Shown one piece after another: positions 1-5,853 of a stretch of DNA of 7,929 bases. Each line of letters opens with the position of its first letter. The stretch's first letter is position 1. This stretch comes from Pseudomonadota bacterium. GTDB taxonomy: Bacteria; Pseudomonadota; Alphaproteobacteria; Azospirillales; Azospirillaceae. The DNA lies in the NCBI GenBank assembly GCA_023412175.1, contig JAEYOB010000825.1:1-7929 (forward strand). The letters run 5' to 3'. Below the pieces are notes generated by a model. The model was given only the letters and a program-made list of their open reading frames with translations, was not told the DNA's origin and did not search any database. The translations under genes and the position numbers were made by a program.

Positions 1-908
1 GTGTCGGGCCGCACCAGATAGGCGATGTGCTTGGTCATGCTGCCGCTGACCTGCTCGGCCCAGGCGGCGCGCTCCAGCCAGGACAGGCCGTCCAGCCGCT
101 TCAGGATCCGCGGGTCCTTGACCCAGGTGGTGGGCTGGTAGCGCGCCGGCTCGACCAGCGCCGCCACGGCGAGGCCGGCCGATTCCGCCAGTTCCACCAG
201 TTCCGGCACGCCGTAGGGACGGTCGCAGGAGTGCAGCAGCAGGTCGTACAGGTTGGCGTCGGAGGTCTGGTGGTCGCTGAGGAACGGGTTGCGGTTCAGC
301 CAGTTGGTGGCCGGAAGCTGGCCGAGCAGCCGGCGGGCCAGCGCCACCTTCTCCGGCGGCGTCATTCCCGCGGTCATGGCGCGCAGCGCCGCCTGCATGG
401 GATAGACGCCGGTGCGCCCGAGCGGCGCGTAGACCATGATGCCCATGCCGCCGCCGGGCTTCAGCGCGCGCTCCAGCGATCTCAGCCCGGCCGGCGGGCT
501 GTCGAGATGGTGCAGCACGCCGCAGCAGTCGATGTAGTCGAACGCCCCCAGCCCCTCCAGCTCCAGCAGTGAGCCGCGCAGGAAGCGCAGGTTGGTCAGG
601 CCGCGCGCCTTGGCCCGCGCCTCGGCGACGGCGCGCGAGGCGTCGGACAGGTCGAGGTAGGTGACGGTGCCCGGATTGCCGGCGTCGGCCATCTGTTGGG
701 CGATCATGATCGTCCCGTCGCCGGTGCCGCCGCCGGCCACCAGCACGTCGAGCGGCTTGGCGTGGTCCAGCCGGCCGCCGAAGACGAAGTGGTTCACCTC
801 GTCCAGGTGGCTGGGGGAGCCGGTGATCAGGCGTTTCTTCTCGTCCGCCGGGTCGCGCGCCGGGTAGGGGTAGGCTTCGTACTGGGCGCGCAGGTCGTCG
901 ATGCTCAT
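1..908 (-). CDS. Class I SAM-dependent methyltransferase (C-terminus cut by window edge)
   Basis: The protein reads from an ATG at 908 down to the left edge, giving 302 visible residues with no stop, so the C-terminus is missing. The N-terminus has QYEAYPYPARDP (residues 9-20), a pattern I associate with a group of alphaproteobacterial methyltransferases that are sometimes joined to TPR repeats. The SAM-binding motif I is VLVAGGGTGDG (55-65). It is followed by an acidic strand end (YLDLSDAS), a motif-IV-like segment (DYIDCCGVLHHLDSP) and a post-motif KPGGG turn, as in the Methyltransf_11/25 fold. The substrate cannot be read from the sequence. No good Shine-Dalgarno precedes the ATG; the start was chosen because the family motif begins a few residues later. 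The gene lies 112 bp downstream of the asparaginase on the same strand, with a hairpin repeat in the gap, so co-transcription is uncertain. The domain call is solid; the biological role is unknown. Confidence 0.85.
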   Translation of the reverse strand, partial: MSIDDLRAQYEAYPYPARDPADEKKRLITGSPSHLDEVNHFVFGGRLDHAKPLDVLVAGGGTGDGTIMIAQQMADAGNPGTVTYLDLSDASRAVAEARAKARGLTNLRFLRGSLLELEGLGAFDYIDCCGVLHHLDSPPAGLRSLERALKPGGGMGIMVYAPLGRTGVYPMQAALRAMTAGMTPPEKVALARRLLGQLPATNWLNRNPFLSDHQTSDANLYDLLLHSCDRPYGVPELVELAESAGLAVAALVEPARYQPTTWVKDPRILKRLDGLSWLERAAWAEQVSGSMTKHIAYLVRPD

Positions 909-920
909 GCGGGGCTCGCG

Positions 921-953
921 GGTTGGGCCGGGTTCGGTCGGCCCACCCTACGG
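921..953. repeat. Small palindromic repeat, GTAGGGTGGGC type
   Basis: Arms GGTTGGGCCG (921-930) and CGGCCCACCC (939-948) pair over 10 positions with one mismatch around an 8-base loop. On the minus strand the element opens with CCGTAGGGTGGGCCG. This resembles a short dispersed palindrome, GTAGGGTGGGC with a matching GCCCACC arm, that I recall from intergenic regions of many proteobacteria. It sits in the 112-bp gap between the asparaginase stop and the methyltransferase start, its near arm about 12 bases upstream of the methyltransferase ATG. No T-tract follows on either strand, so a classical terminator is not supported. The rest of the gap (954-1020) shows only a weak CCGTT/AACGG hairpin (961-976). 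Confidence 0.5.
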
Positions 954-1020
954 ATCTTTGCCGTTCACGCCAACGGTATGCGGATCTCCGTCAGCCAAGC
1001 CAGTCGCCGTGGTGCGAACC

Positions 1021-2121
1021 TTACGGTTGCGGCCATCCCGCCGCCGGGCGGACGTCGCCGACATGCGTGCCGTTGCGGTTGGTGACCGGCTCGGCCAGCA
1101 GGTTTGCCGCCTTGGCCCACTGCGCGGCGGGCAGCGCGTCCGCGGCGCGGAGCAGCGCCGCCATGGCGACGTCCCGGGCGCGGCCGGCGCCGTCCTCGAC
1201 CTTGACGGCGATGCCGATGCCCTGGTCGGGAAGCACGGCGCAGCCGACGCCCTCGGCGCCCACCTTGGTCAGCGCCGCGCCTTCGGCCGCCAGCATCATC
1301 CGCGTGTCGAAGCCGTGGCTGCCGGCGATGAGGTGCGGGTGCCGGCCCCAAGCGATGCGGATGCGCGCCGCCGCCTCGGCGCGGCGGTCGGGCAGGTCCT
1401 GCGGGTCGGCGATGCGCGCCATGGCGTAGGCCAGCGCCCCCAGCGGGATGCCGATGGTCGGGATCGAGCAGCCGTCGATGCCCCACGGCGCCTGCGACAG
1501 GTCCTGCCCGGTCATCTGCTCCAGCACGCCGAGGATGCGCTGTTGCACCGGGTGCTCCCAGCGCACGTAGCCCTTGGTCGGCTCGCCCTTGTGGCGCGCC
1601 GTGGTCAGGAAGCCGGCGTGCTTGCCCGAGCAGTTGTTGTGCAGGGCGGTCGGCACCTCGCCGCGGCGGAGCATGGCGTGCGCCGTCGCCTCGTCGGTGG
1701 GCAGGTGGGCGCCGCACTCGTAATCGTCCACGGTGCAGCCGATGCGCGCCAGCCAGCGCGCCGCCAGTTCGGTGTGCGCCGGTTCGCCGTGGTGGGAGGA
1801 GCAGGCGAGCGCCAGTTCCTCGTCGCCCAGTCCGAAGGCGTCGAAGGCGCCGGTCTCCACCAGCGGGATCGCCTGCAACGCCTTGATGGCGGAGCGCGCG
1901 TAGACCGGCCGCTCGATGTCGCCCCAGCGGGCGAGCACCCGGCCGCCGGCATCGACGATGACAGCGTGCGCGCGGTGCCGGGATTCGACCATGCCGCCGC
2001 GCGTCCCCTCGACGGCGACCGGCGCCTCGGCCGGGCCGGAGAGGTCGGCGTGGCCGGCGGCATGGTCATGCGTGTGGTCGTGGCCGCCGCAGCAACCGTT
2101 CCGGTGATGATCGTGGGTCAT
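1021..2121 (-). CDS. L-asparaginase, ReAV-like zinc type (asparaginase II family)
   Basis: Predicted to hydrolyse L-asparagine to aspartate and ammonia. With the ATG at 2121 the protein has 366 residues, and the PF06089-type domain runs from about residue 35 to near the end. Key residues of Rhizobium etli ReAV can be placed with identical spacing: a Ser-x-x-Lys pair in RSAIK (S77, K80), a second serine in CSSHHGE (S109), and the zinc ligands C164 and K167 in NNCSGKHAG plus C218 in IDGCS. The second lysine is probably K286 in LTKVGAEG. No signal peptide is visible, so it is probably cytoplasmic. The N-terminus before the domain is unusual: residues 3-24 hold eight His and a Cys-Cys pair. An in-frame ATG at 2199 exists, but 2121 has a GGAGG (2135-2139 on the plus strand), rather far upstream at 13 bases. 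The later M44 would delete the His-rich segment and part of the first strand. The neighbour upstream is divergent. Confidence 0.9.
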   Translation of the reverse strand: MTHDHHRNGCCGGHDHTHDHAAGHADLSGPAEAPVAVEGTRGGMVESRHRAHAVIVDAGGRVLARWGDIERPVYARSAIKALQAIPLVETGAFDAFGLGDEELALACSSHHGEPAHTELAARWLARIGCTVDDYECGAHLPTDEATAHAMLRRGEVPTALHNNCSGKHAGFLTTARHKGEPTKGYVRWEHPVQQRILGVLEQMTGQDLSQAPWGIDGCSIPTIGIPLGALAYAMARIADPQDLPDRRAEAAARIRIAWGRHPHLIAGSHGFDTRMMLAAEGAALTKVGAEGVGCAVLPDQGIGIAVKVEDGAGRARDVAMAALLRAADALPAAQWAKAANLLAEPVTNRNGTHVGDVRPAAGWPQP

Positions 2122-2213
2122 GGCCGAGAACTTGCCTCCACGGACGGTCCGGTGCAAGGTGCGGCCCCGCATTCCGGCCATAACACATGGCCATAACACA
2201 CGGGCATAGAGCT
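2122..2213. promoter_or_regulatory. Divergent intergenic region between asparaginase and TrmH-type gene, with 12-bp tandem direct repeat
   Basis: This 92-bp gap must hold the promoters of both divergent genes. GGCCATAACACA occurs twice in tandem (2176-2187 and 2189-2200) with a 13-bp period. Each copy gives a -10-like TGTTAT on the minus strand and CATAAC on the plus strand, but I find no convincing -35 partner at proper spacing for either. A short interrupted palindrome CATAG-AG-CTATG (2205-2216) overlaps the TrmH-type ATG at 2214. The repeat could be a regulator site or a simple duplication. Confidence 0.4.
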
Positions 2214-2816
2214 ATGGATCCCGCAAGCACCGTGCGCGGCTATTTCGCCGTTGGCGTCGAGCGCATCAGCAAACCGGGCAACGTCGGCAACCTGATCCGC
2301 TCGGCGCACGCCTTCGGCGCCTCGTTCTTCTTCGCCATCGACCCGGCGCCGGACATCCGCGAGATGCGCTACGTCGACACCTCCGGCGCGCCGGAGCACC
2401 TGCCCTTCTACATCTACGACGGGCTGGACGACATGAAGCTGCCGCGCGACTGCATGCTGGTCGGCGTCGAGCTGACCGAGGACGCGGTCGATCTTCCCAG
2501 CTTCCGCCACCCGCTGCGCGCCGCCTACGTGCTGGGGCCGGAGCGGGGCAGCCTGTCGCCCGAATTGCAGCAGCGCTGCGACTTCATCATCAAGATCCCG
2601 ATGAAGTTCTGCGTGAACGTCGGCGTCGCCGGTGCGCTGGTGATGTACGACCGCATGATCAGCCTGGGCCGCTTCGCCGAGCGCCCGGTGCGCACCGGCG
2701 GTCCCACCGAGGGTCCGGCCGCGCACAGGCACGGCGCCCAGAAGATCCGCAACCGTGCCGAACGCCGCCGCCGCGCCGCGACGCTGGGCAGGGGAGAGAT
2801 CCCGCAGGATCAATAA
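2214..2816 (+). CDS. TrmH/SpoU-family RNA 2'-O-methyltransferase
   Basis: A SPOUT-fold enzyme expected to transfer a methyl group from SAM to a ribose 2'-OH in tRNA or rRNA; the target nucleotide cannot be inferred. The 200-residue protein carries all three SpoU motifs: KPGNVGNLIRSAHAFGA near residues 20-36 with the catalytic-type Asn and Arg, AYVLGPERGSLSPE, and IPMKFCVNVGVAGALVMYDR, which forms the knotted cofactor site. It ends in a very basic tail (IRNRAERRRRA) that may bind RNA. There is no extra N-terminal RNA-binding domain, as in short single-domain members. The ATG at 2214 was chosen because relatives begin with a similar MDP-xx-TVRGYF; an in-frame ATG at 2187 would add nine residues and start inside the tandem repeat. 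Neither start has a clear Shine-Dalgarno. The stop codon overlaps the stop of the convergent Qng1 gene. Confidence 0.88.
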   Translation: MDPASTVRGYFAVGVERISKPGNVGNLIRSAHAFGASFFFAIDPAPDIREMRYVDTSGAPEHLPFYIYDGLDDMKLPRDCMLVGVELTEDAVDLPSFRHPLRAAYVLGPERGSLSPELQQRCDFIIKIPMKFCVNVGVAGALVMYDRMISLGRFAERPVRTGGPTEGPAAHRHGAQKIRNRAERRRRAATLGRGEIPQDQ

Positions 2817-3727
2817 TGCGCCGTCTTGGTCCGGTGGCGCGGCTTGGCGCGGTACTCCGGCCGCTGGCCGCGGTGCCACAGCACCCGGTCCACCAGCACC
2901 GCCGGAACGCCGAGCGCCGCCGATAGACGCTCCACCGCGTGCACGGCCGCCGCGCGCATTTCGGTCTCCTCGCGGCTGCCGGACGGGATGAACTCCCCCC
3001 GGTCGATGCGTTCCGCCAAATCGTGCCCATAGGTCAGCACGCCGTCGTGGCGCAGGACGTGCGGCAGCAGATTGTCGGCGAAGGCGGTCAGCCGGCCGAG
3101 GTCGGTGAACGCGGCGATACCGGACAGCGCCAGGTCCGCCGCCGTGATCTGCGCGCGCTTGTAGAAGGGCGAATCCTCGAACAGCGGCATGCGCCAGAGG
3201 ATGCTCGTCAGCCGTTCGGCCGAGCCGTCCGCCGCCGCCACCAGATCGAGGTAACGGCCGCCGTACGTGTCCACGACAAAACGGCCGAGGTCGTTGAGCG
3301 CCGACGCATACAGCCCGCCCAGCTCGACCGCCGCGGGGTTGGCCGGGTCGAGGCCGAACAGCGCCAGCGAGTCCTGGAGCGTGAGATCCGCCAGCCGCTC
3401 CGGCGGCAGCGCGCCGTGCTGCCGGAACTGCGTGTTCAGCCGGTTGGCCACCGCGGTATAGCCCGACGCCGCCGGGCCGAAGATGTCCGGGAACCAGCCG
3501 GAACCGAAATTGACCGAGTCGAGCGTCAGCACGAAGGCGGCCGTGCCCTCGGGGTCGTGCTCCGGCTCGACGTAATGCAGGGCCGGGTCGAGCACCATCG
3601 GCGTGTCGGCGAAGGATGGCGCCAGCGTACGGGCGTACGCCTCGATGCGGTCGGCCTCGACGCGGACGTACAGGGCCTCCCCGGCGATGCGGGCGCAGGC
3701 CCCGCGGACGATGTTGAAGAAGCTCAC
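2810..3727 (-). CDS. Queuosine salvage protein, Qng1/DUF2419 family (queuosine 5'-phosphate glycosidase)
   Basis: Members of this family (human QNG1, formerly DUF2419) release queuine base from queuosine 5'-monophosphate so it can be reused for tRNA wobble modification. The 305-residue protein shows the family blocks in order: LDSVNFGSGWFP (69-80), ALNDLGRFVVDTYGG (143-157), FYKRAQITAADL (188-199), FADNLLPHVLR (216-226), RGEFIPSGSREETEMRA (243-259) and the basic end PRHRTKTAHY (296-305). The Asp-Asn in FADNL is a plausible active-site position, but I assign it only by conservation. The gene is intact and of normal family length. It starts with GTG at 3727, four bases after the chrR stop, without a clear Shine-Dalgarno, so translation probably depends on upstream ribosomes. 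Its 3' end overlaps the TrmH-type gene by 7 bp. No other queuosine gene (tgt, queuine or preQ transporter) is visible here. The family call is strong; activity is inferred. Confidence 0.88.
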   Translation of the reverse strand: MSFFNIVRGACARIAGEALYVRVEADRIEAYARTLAPSFADTPMVLDPALHYVEPEHDPEGTAAFVLTLDSVNFGSGWFPDIFGPAASGYTAVANRLNTQFRQHGALPPERLADLTLQDSLALFGLDPANPAAVELGGLYASALNDLGRFVVDTYGGRYLDLVAAADGSAERLTSILWRMPLFEDSPFYKRAQITAADLALSGIAAFTDLGRLTAFADNLLPHVLRHDGVLTYGHDLAERIDRGEFIPSGSREETEMRAAAVHAVERLSAALGVPAVLVDRVLWHRGQRPEYRAKPRHRTKTAHY

Positions 3728-3731
3728 CGGG

Positions 3732-4382
3732 TCACAGCCGCAGGAACGGGTTGAAGAAGCGTCCGACCGCGCCGGTCAGGCGCAGCCGGCCAAGCGTGAC
3801 CGAGAGGCACAGGCAGCCCTCCGGATCGGCGACCGGCCGGTGATCGACAGAATCGTCGCCGACGCCCAGGTCGCCGCGCACGAAATGCCCGAGGGAGTCG
3901 GTGAAGCCGCCCTGAAGGACGAGCGCCAGTTCCAGCCCGTCGTGGCTGTGCTGCGGCACCGACACGCCCCCCTTCATGCGCATCAGCCGTGCCCGTTCGC
4001 CGCGGCCCAGGCGGATGTCGACGCACTGGAAGCCGGGGGCCATCGGCCGCCATTTCATGGCGGACAGGTCGCCGCCGACATAGGCGCGCAACGGCTCTGG
4101 CACCAGCAGCGCGCCACATGGCGGGGCAGGGCGGGGCGGCGGCGGTTCGTCCGGCTCGTCGAGGCGGGCGAGCAGCGCGTCCAGCGCGCCGGGGGCGACC
4201 GGATCGGGCGCGATCTCGTCCAGCAGCGCGCCGCCGACGGCCTCCATCTCGCCGACCGCGTGGCGGCAGCCGGGGCACAGTGCCAGATGCGTGGCGACGG
4301 CGAGGCTGCCGGCTTCGCCCAGGCAGCCGCCGGCATAGTCCAACAGCAGCGCGTCACCGGGATGGTGGGTGGGCAGACTCAT
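3732..4382 (-). CDS. chrR: ChrR-family zinc anti-sigma factor with C-terminal cupin domain
   Basis: Binds and silences the sigma-E factor encoded just upstream and releases it under singlet oxygen or related stress. The protein has 216 residues. The N-terminal zinc-binding anti-sigma domain has H6 in THHPGD and H32, C36 and C39 in THLALCPGC, which match the Zn ligands of Rhodobacter sphaeroides ChrR within one residue. After a Pro-rich linker (about 77-88) comes a cupin domain with H145, H147 and E151 in PQHSHDGLE and H181, again matching the ChrR metal site at a constant offset. Two further Cys lie at 190 and 192. The ATG (4382-4380) overlaps the sigma-gene TGA (4381-4379) as ATGA, a sign of translational coupling and balanced amounts of the two partners. 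The protein has no membrane segment and should act in the cytoplasm. All ligands seem present, so the sensor should work. Confidence 0.95.
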   Translation of the reverse strand: MSLPTHHPGDALLLDYAGGCLGEAGSLAVATHLALCPGCRHAVGEMEAVGGALLDEIAPDPVAPGALDALLARLDEPDEPPPPRPAPPCGALLVPEPLRAYVGGDLSAMKWRPMAPGFQCVDIRLGRGERARLMRMKGGVSVPQHSHDGLELALVLQGGFTDSLGHFVRGDLGVGDDSVDHRPVADPEGCLCLSVTLGRLRLTGAVGRFFNPFLRL

Positions 4383-4951
4383 GACGGGTCTCTCAGCGTC
4401 TTGCGCAGGCGCTCCATCGCCAGCCGCAATCTGGACTTTACCGTACCGAGGGGAATTCCGCGCTCGGACGCAATGACGCTGTGCGGTTTGTCCTCGAAGT
4501 AGGCGAGCCGCAGCAGGTCGGCCTGTTCCGGCGGCAGGTCCCTGATCGCCGCCCGCAGCCGGCCGCTGGCCTGCGCCGTCTCCAGCGCGCGGTCGGCCGG
4601 CGTCACCGGGTCGGGCACCAGCGCCGGGTCGTCGGGATCGATCTCCGGCCGCTGCTCGCGCCGCAGCGCATCGATGCGGCGGTTGCGGGCGATGGTGAAC
4701 ACCCAGGTGCTGGCCGAGGCCTGCGCCGGGTCGAAGGTCTCGGCACGCCGCCAGACCAGCAGCATCACCTCCTGCACCAGCTCCTCCGCCGCCTGCTGGT
4801 CGGCGCCCAGACGGCGCAAATAGGCCTTGAGCCGTGGGGCGAAATATCCGAACAGCGCGGCAAACGCCGCCCGGTCCCGCGCGCGCCCCACCGCGAGCAG
4901 CAGATCGTCGGGCGACATGGCCGCCGCAGCCGGAGGAAGCGGATCCTGCAT
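4379..4951 (-). CDS. rpoE: ECF sigma factor, RpoE of the RpoE-ChrR type (ECF11)
   Basis: Directs RNA polymerase to stress promoters, in this family those for the singlet-oxygen and organic-peroxide response. The protein has sigma region 2 (DRAAFAALFGYFAPRLKAY to WVFTIARNRRIDALRR, including the EELVQEVMLLVWRRAETFDP core) and region 4 (IRDLPPEQADLLRLAYFEDK, then the helix-turn-helix SVIASERGIPLGTVKSRLRLA). It resembles Rhodobacter RpoE closely, and the downstream partner is ChrR. The start is uncertain. ATGs lie at 5050, 4951 and 4918. The 5050 ATG has an AGAAGG six bases upstream, but that sequence lies in the -10 region of a likely autoregulatory promoter (5057-5086), so transcription would begin almost on it; it would also add a Pro-rich stretch absent from relatives. 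I therefore favour 4951 (190 residues), with 4918 as the conservative option. Confidence 0.92.
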   Translation of the reverse strand: MQDPLPPAAAAMSPDDLLLAVGRARDRAAFAALFGYFAPRLKAYLRRLGADQQAAEELVQEVMLLVWRRAETFDPAQASASTWVFTIARNRRIDALRREQRPEIDPDDPALVPDPVTPADRALETAQASGRLRAAIRDLPPEQADLLRLAYFEDKPHSVIASERGIPLGTVKSRLRLAMERLRKTLRDPS

Positions 4952-5056
4952 GCCTGCATTGAAGGCGAAGGCGCGCGCCGGCACAAGCCGCTCGTGCCGC
5001 GGGGGAGGCGGAAAAAAGGATGAGAGGGCCTGCCAGCCGGCGTGTTGCATGATCGC

Positions 5057-5086
5057 CTTCTACGCAGGCACGGGGCTGCCGGATCA
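5057..5086 (-). promoter_or_regulatory. Candidate sigma-E (RpoE) autoregulatory promoter
   Basis: On the minus strand TGATCC (5086-5081) is followed after 18 bases by TAGAAG (5062-5057). Known Rhodobacter RpoE promoters use TGATCC and a TAAGA-like -10 at about this spacing. The -35 match is exact; the -10 is partial. The predicted transcription start is near 5050, giving a leader of about 100 bases for the sigma gene if it begins at 4951. Autoregulation of rpoE-chrR is known in the family. The assignment rests on motif and position only. Confidence 0.55.
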
Positions 5087-5193
5087 CGGATGGGCCGGAT
5101 GACGAACGGGCGAGGCGGCGCCAGCCTCTTCAAACCGCCTTCGATTTCGGATAGTGTCCGGCCCACCTGAAACCATTTCGCAGTCGCACAACG

Positions 5194-5853
5194 ATGTTGC
5201 ACTTCCGCACCGTTCGTGGCGCCGCCGTCGTGGCCCTGGCGCTGACCGCTTCCGCCTCGGGTGCCCTGGCGGCCGAGCCCAAGGTCCTCGGATCGTTCAA
5301 GGACTGGAATGCCTTTGCCTTCGACGAGGGAGGGCAGAAGGTCTGCTACATGTCCAGCCAGCCCAGGAAGAAGGAGCCGGCTGCGGCCAAGCGCGGCGAC
5401 ATCTACGTGCTGGTCACGCACCGTCCTGGCGAGAAGAGCTACGACGTGGTGAGCTTCATCGTCGGCTATCCCTTCAAGAAGGAGAGCGAGGCGACGGTGG
5501 ATCTGGGCGGCAAGACCATCAAGCTGTTCACCGACGGCGAGACCGCCTGGGCGCGCGACGCCGACACCGACAAGGCGCTGGTCGTCGGCATGAAGGACGC
5601 CAAGGCCAAGCCCATGGTGATGAAGGGCCAGTCGAGCCGCGGCACCAGGACCACCGACACCTACAGCCTGGACGGCATGGCGGAAGCCTACAACGCCATC
5701 AACACCGCCTGCGGCGTGAAGCGGTCATGCCCGGCCGTCATGCCCGCGCTTCGGACGGGCATGACGGTTTCCCGCGCACGGACCGCGCACGAACAAATTC
5801 CAGCGGCGCCTTTTGACTCTTCGGGCGTCCGGGCCTATGTAAATCGGCCATGA
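5194..5853 (+). CDS. IalB-family (invasion-associated locus B) secreted protein with C-terminal extension
   Basis: A periplasmic or secreted protein of the IalB family (PF06776 type), named from a Bartonella invasion factor; in environmental alphaproteobacteria the molecular role is unknown. Residues 1-26 form a Sec signal peptide with a hydrophobic core ([12 protein letters not shown]) and an ALA cleavage site before AEPK. The mature part shows the family marks: [15 protein letters not shown] with C51, FIVGYPFKK, and the end TACGVKR with C173, the two Cys probably forming a disulfide. Relatives normally stop at about GVKR (residue 177 here). This frame runs on for 42 residues through a perfect palindrome and the rlmN promoter, and ends with a TGA sharing bases with the rlmN ATG. 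That tail looks non-native. No Shine-Dalgarno precedes the ATG; the start was set by the signal peptide. The promoter is unclear: a weak TTCAAA and GATAGT pair lies at 5129-5155. Confidence 0.85.
   Translation: MLHFRTVRGAAVVALALTASASGALAAEPKVLGSFKDWNAFAFDEGGQKVCYMSSQPRKKEPAAAKRGDIYVLVTHRPGEKSYDVVSFIVGYPFKKESEATVDLGGKTIKLFTDGETAWARDADTDKALVVGMKDAKAKPMVMKGQSSRGTRTTDTYSLDGMAEAYNAINTACGVKRSCPAVMPALRTGMTVSRARTAHEQIPAAPFDSSGVRAYVNRP
5735..5770. terminator. Perfect 12-bp palindrome, likely ialB terminator
   Basis: Arms CCGTCATGCCCG (5735-5746) and CGGGCATGACGG (5756-5767) are perfect inverse complements around a 9-base loop containing CTTCGG, a stable tetraloop motif. Only TTT follows (5768-5770), so the U-tract is weak. 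The position, just past the normal family C-terminus and before the rlmN promoter, fits a terminator. The TCATGCCCG core also resembles small dispersed palindromes I recall from alphaproteobacterial genomes. Confidence 0.6.
5813..5841 (+). promoter_or_regulatory. Housekeeping-type promoter of rlmN, predicted leaderless start
   Basis: TTGACT (5813-5818) and TATGTA (5836-5841) are separated by exactly 17 bases, a near-consensus sigma-70 arrangement standing out in GC-rich DNA. The -10 ends eight bases before the rlmN ATG at 5850, so transcription should begin at about 5848-5850 and leave no room for a Shine-Dalgarno. Confidence 0.7.

Noticed and set aside
27..572. Plus-strand open frame at the left edge
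   Set aside because: It is antisense to the methyltransferase, whose SAM motifs are clear.
901..2196. Long plus-strand open frame opposite the asparaginase
   Set aside because: It mirrors the recognised asparaginase, is rich in Arg, Ala and Gly and has no family motif; long antisense frames are expected in GC-rich DNA.
2293..2298. TGATCC sequence as a further sigma-E -35 box (also at 6781-6786)
   Set aside because: Both lie inside conserved coding sequence with no gene start at a suitable distance downstream.
2939..3754. Plus-strand open frame opposite the Qng1 gene
   Set aside because: It is a low-complexity Arg/Val/Gln-rich mirror of a well-recognised family protein.
3732..5087. The ChrR frame staying open far upstream, suggesting a longer fused protein
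   Set aside because: Upstream of 4382 this frame overlaps the real sigma gene and has no recognisable content; the ATGA junction and the ChrR zinc motif at residue 6 fix the true start.
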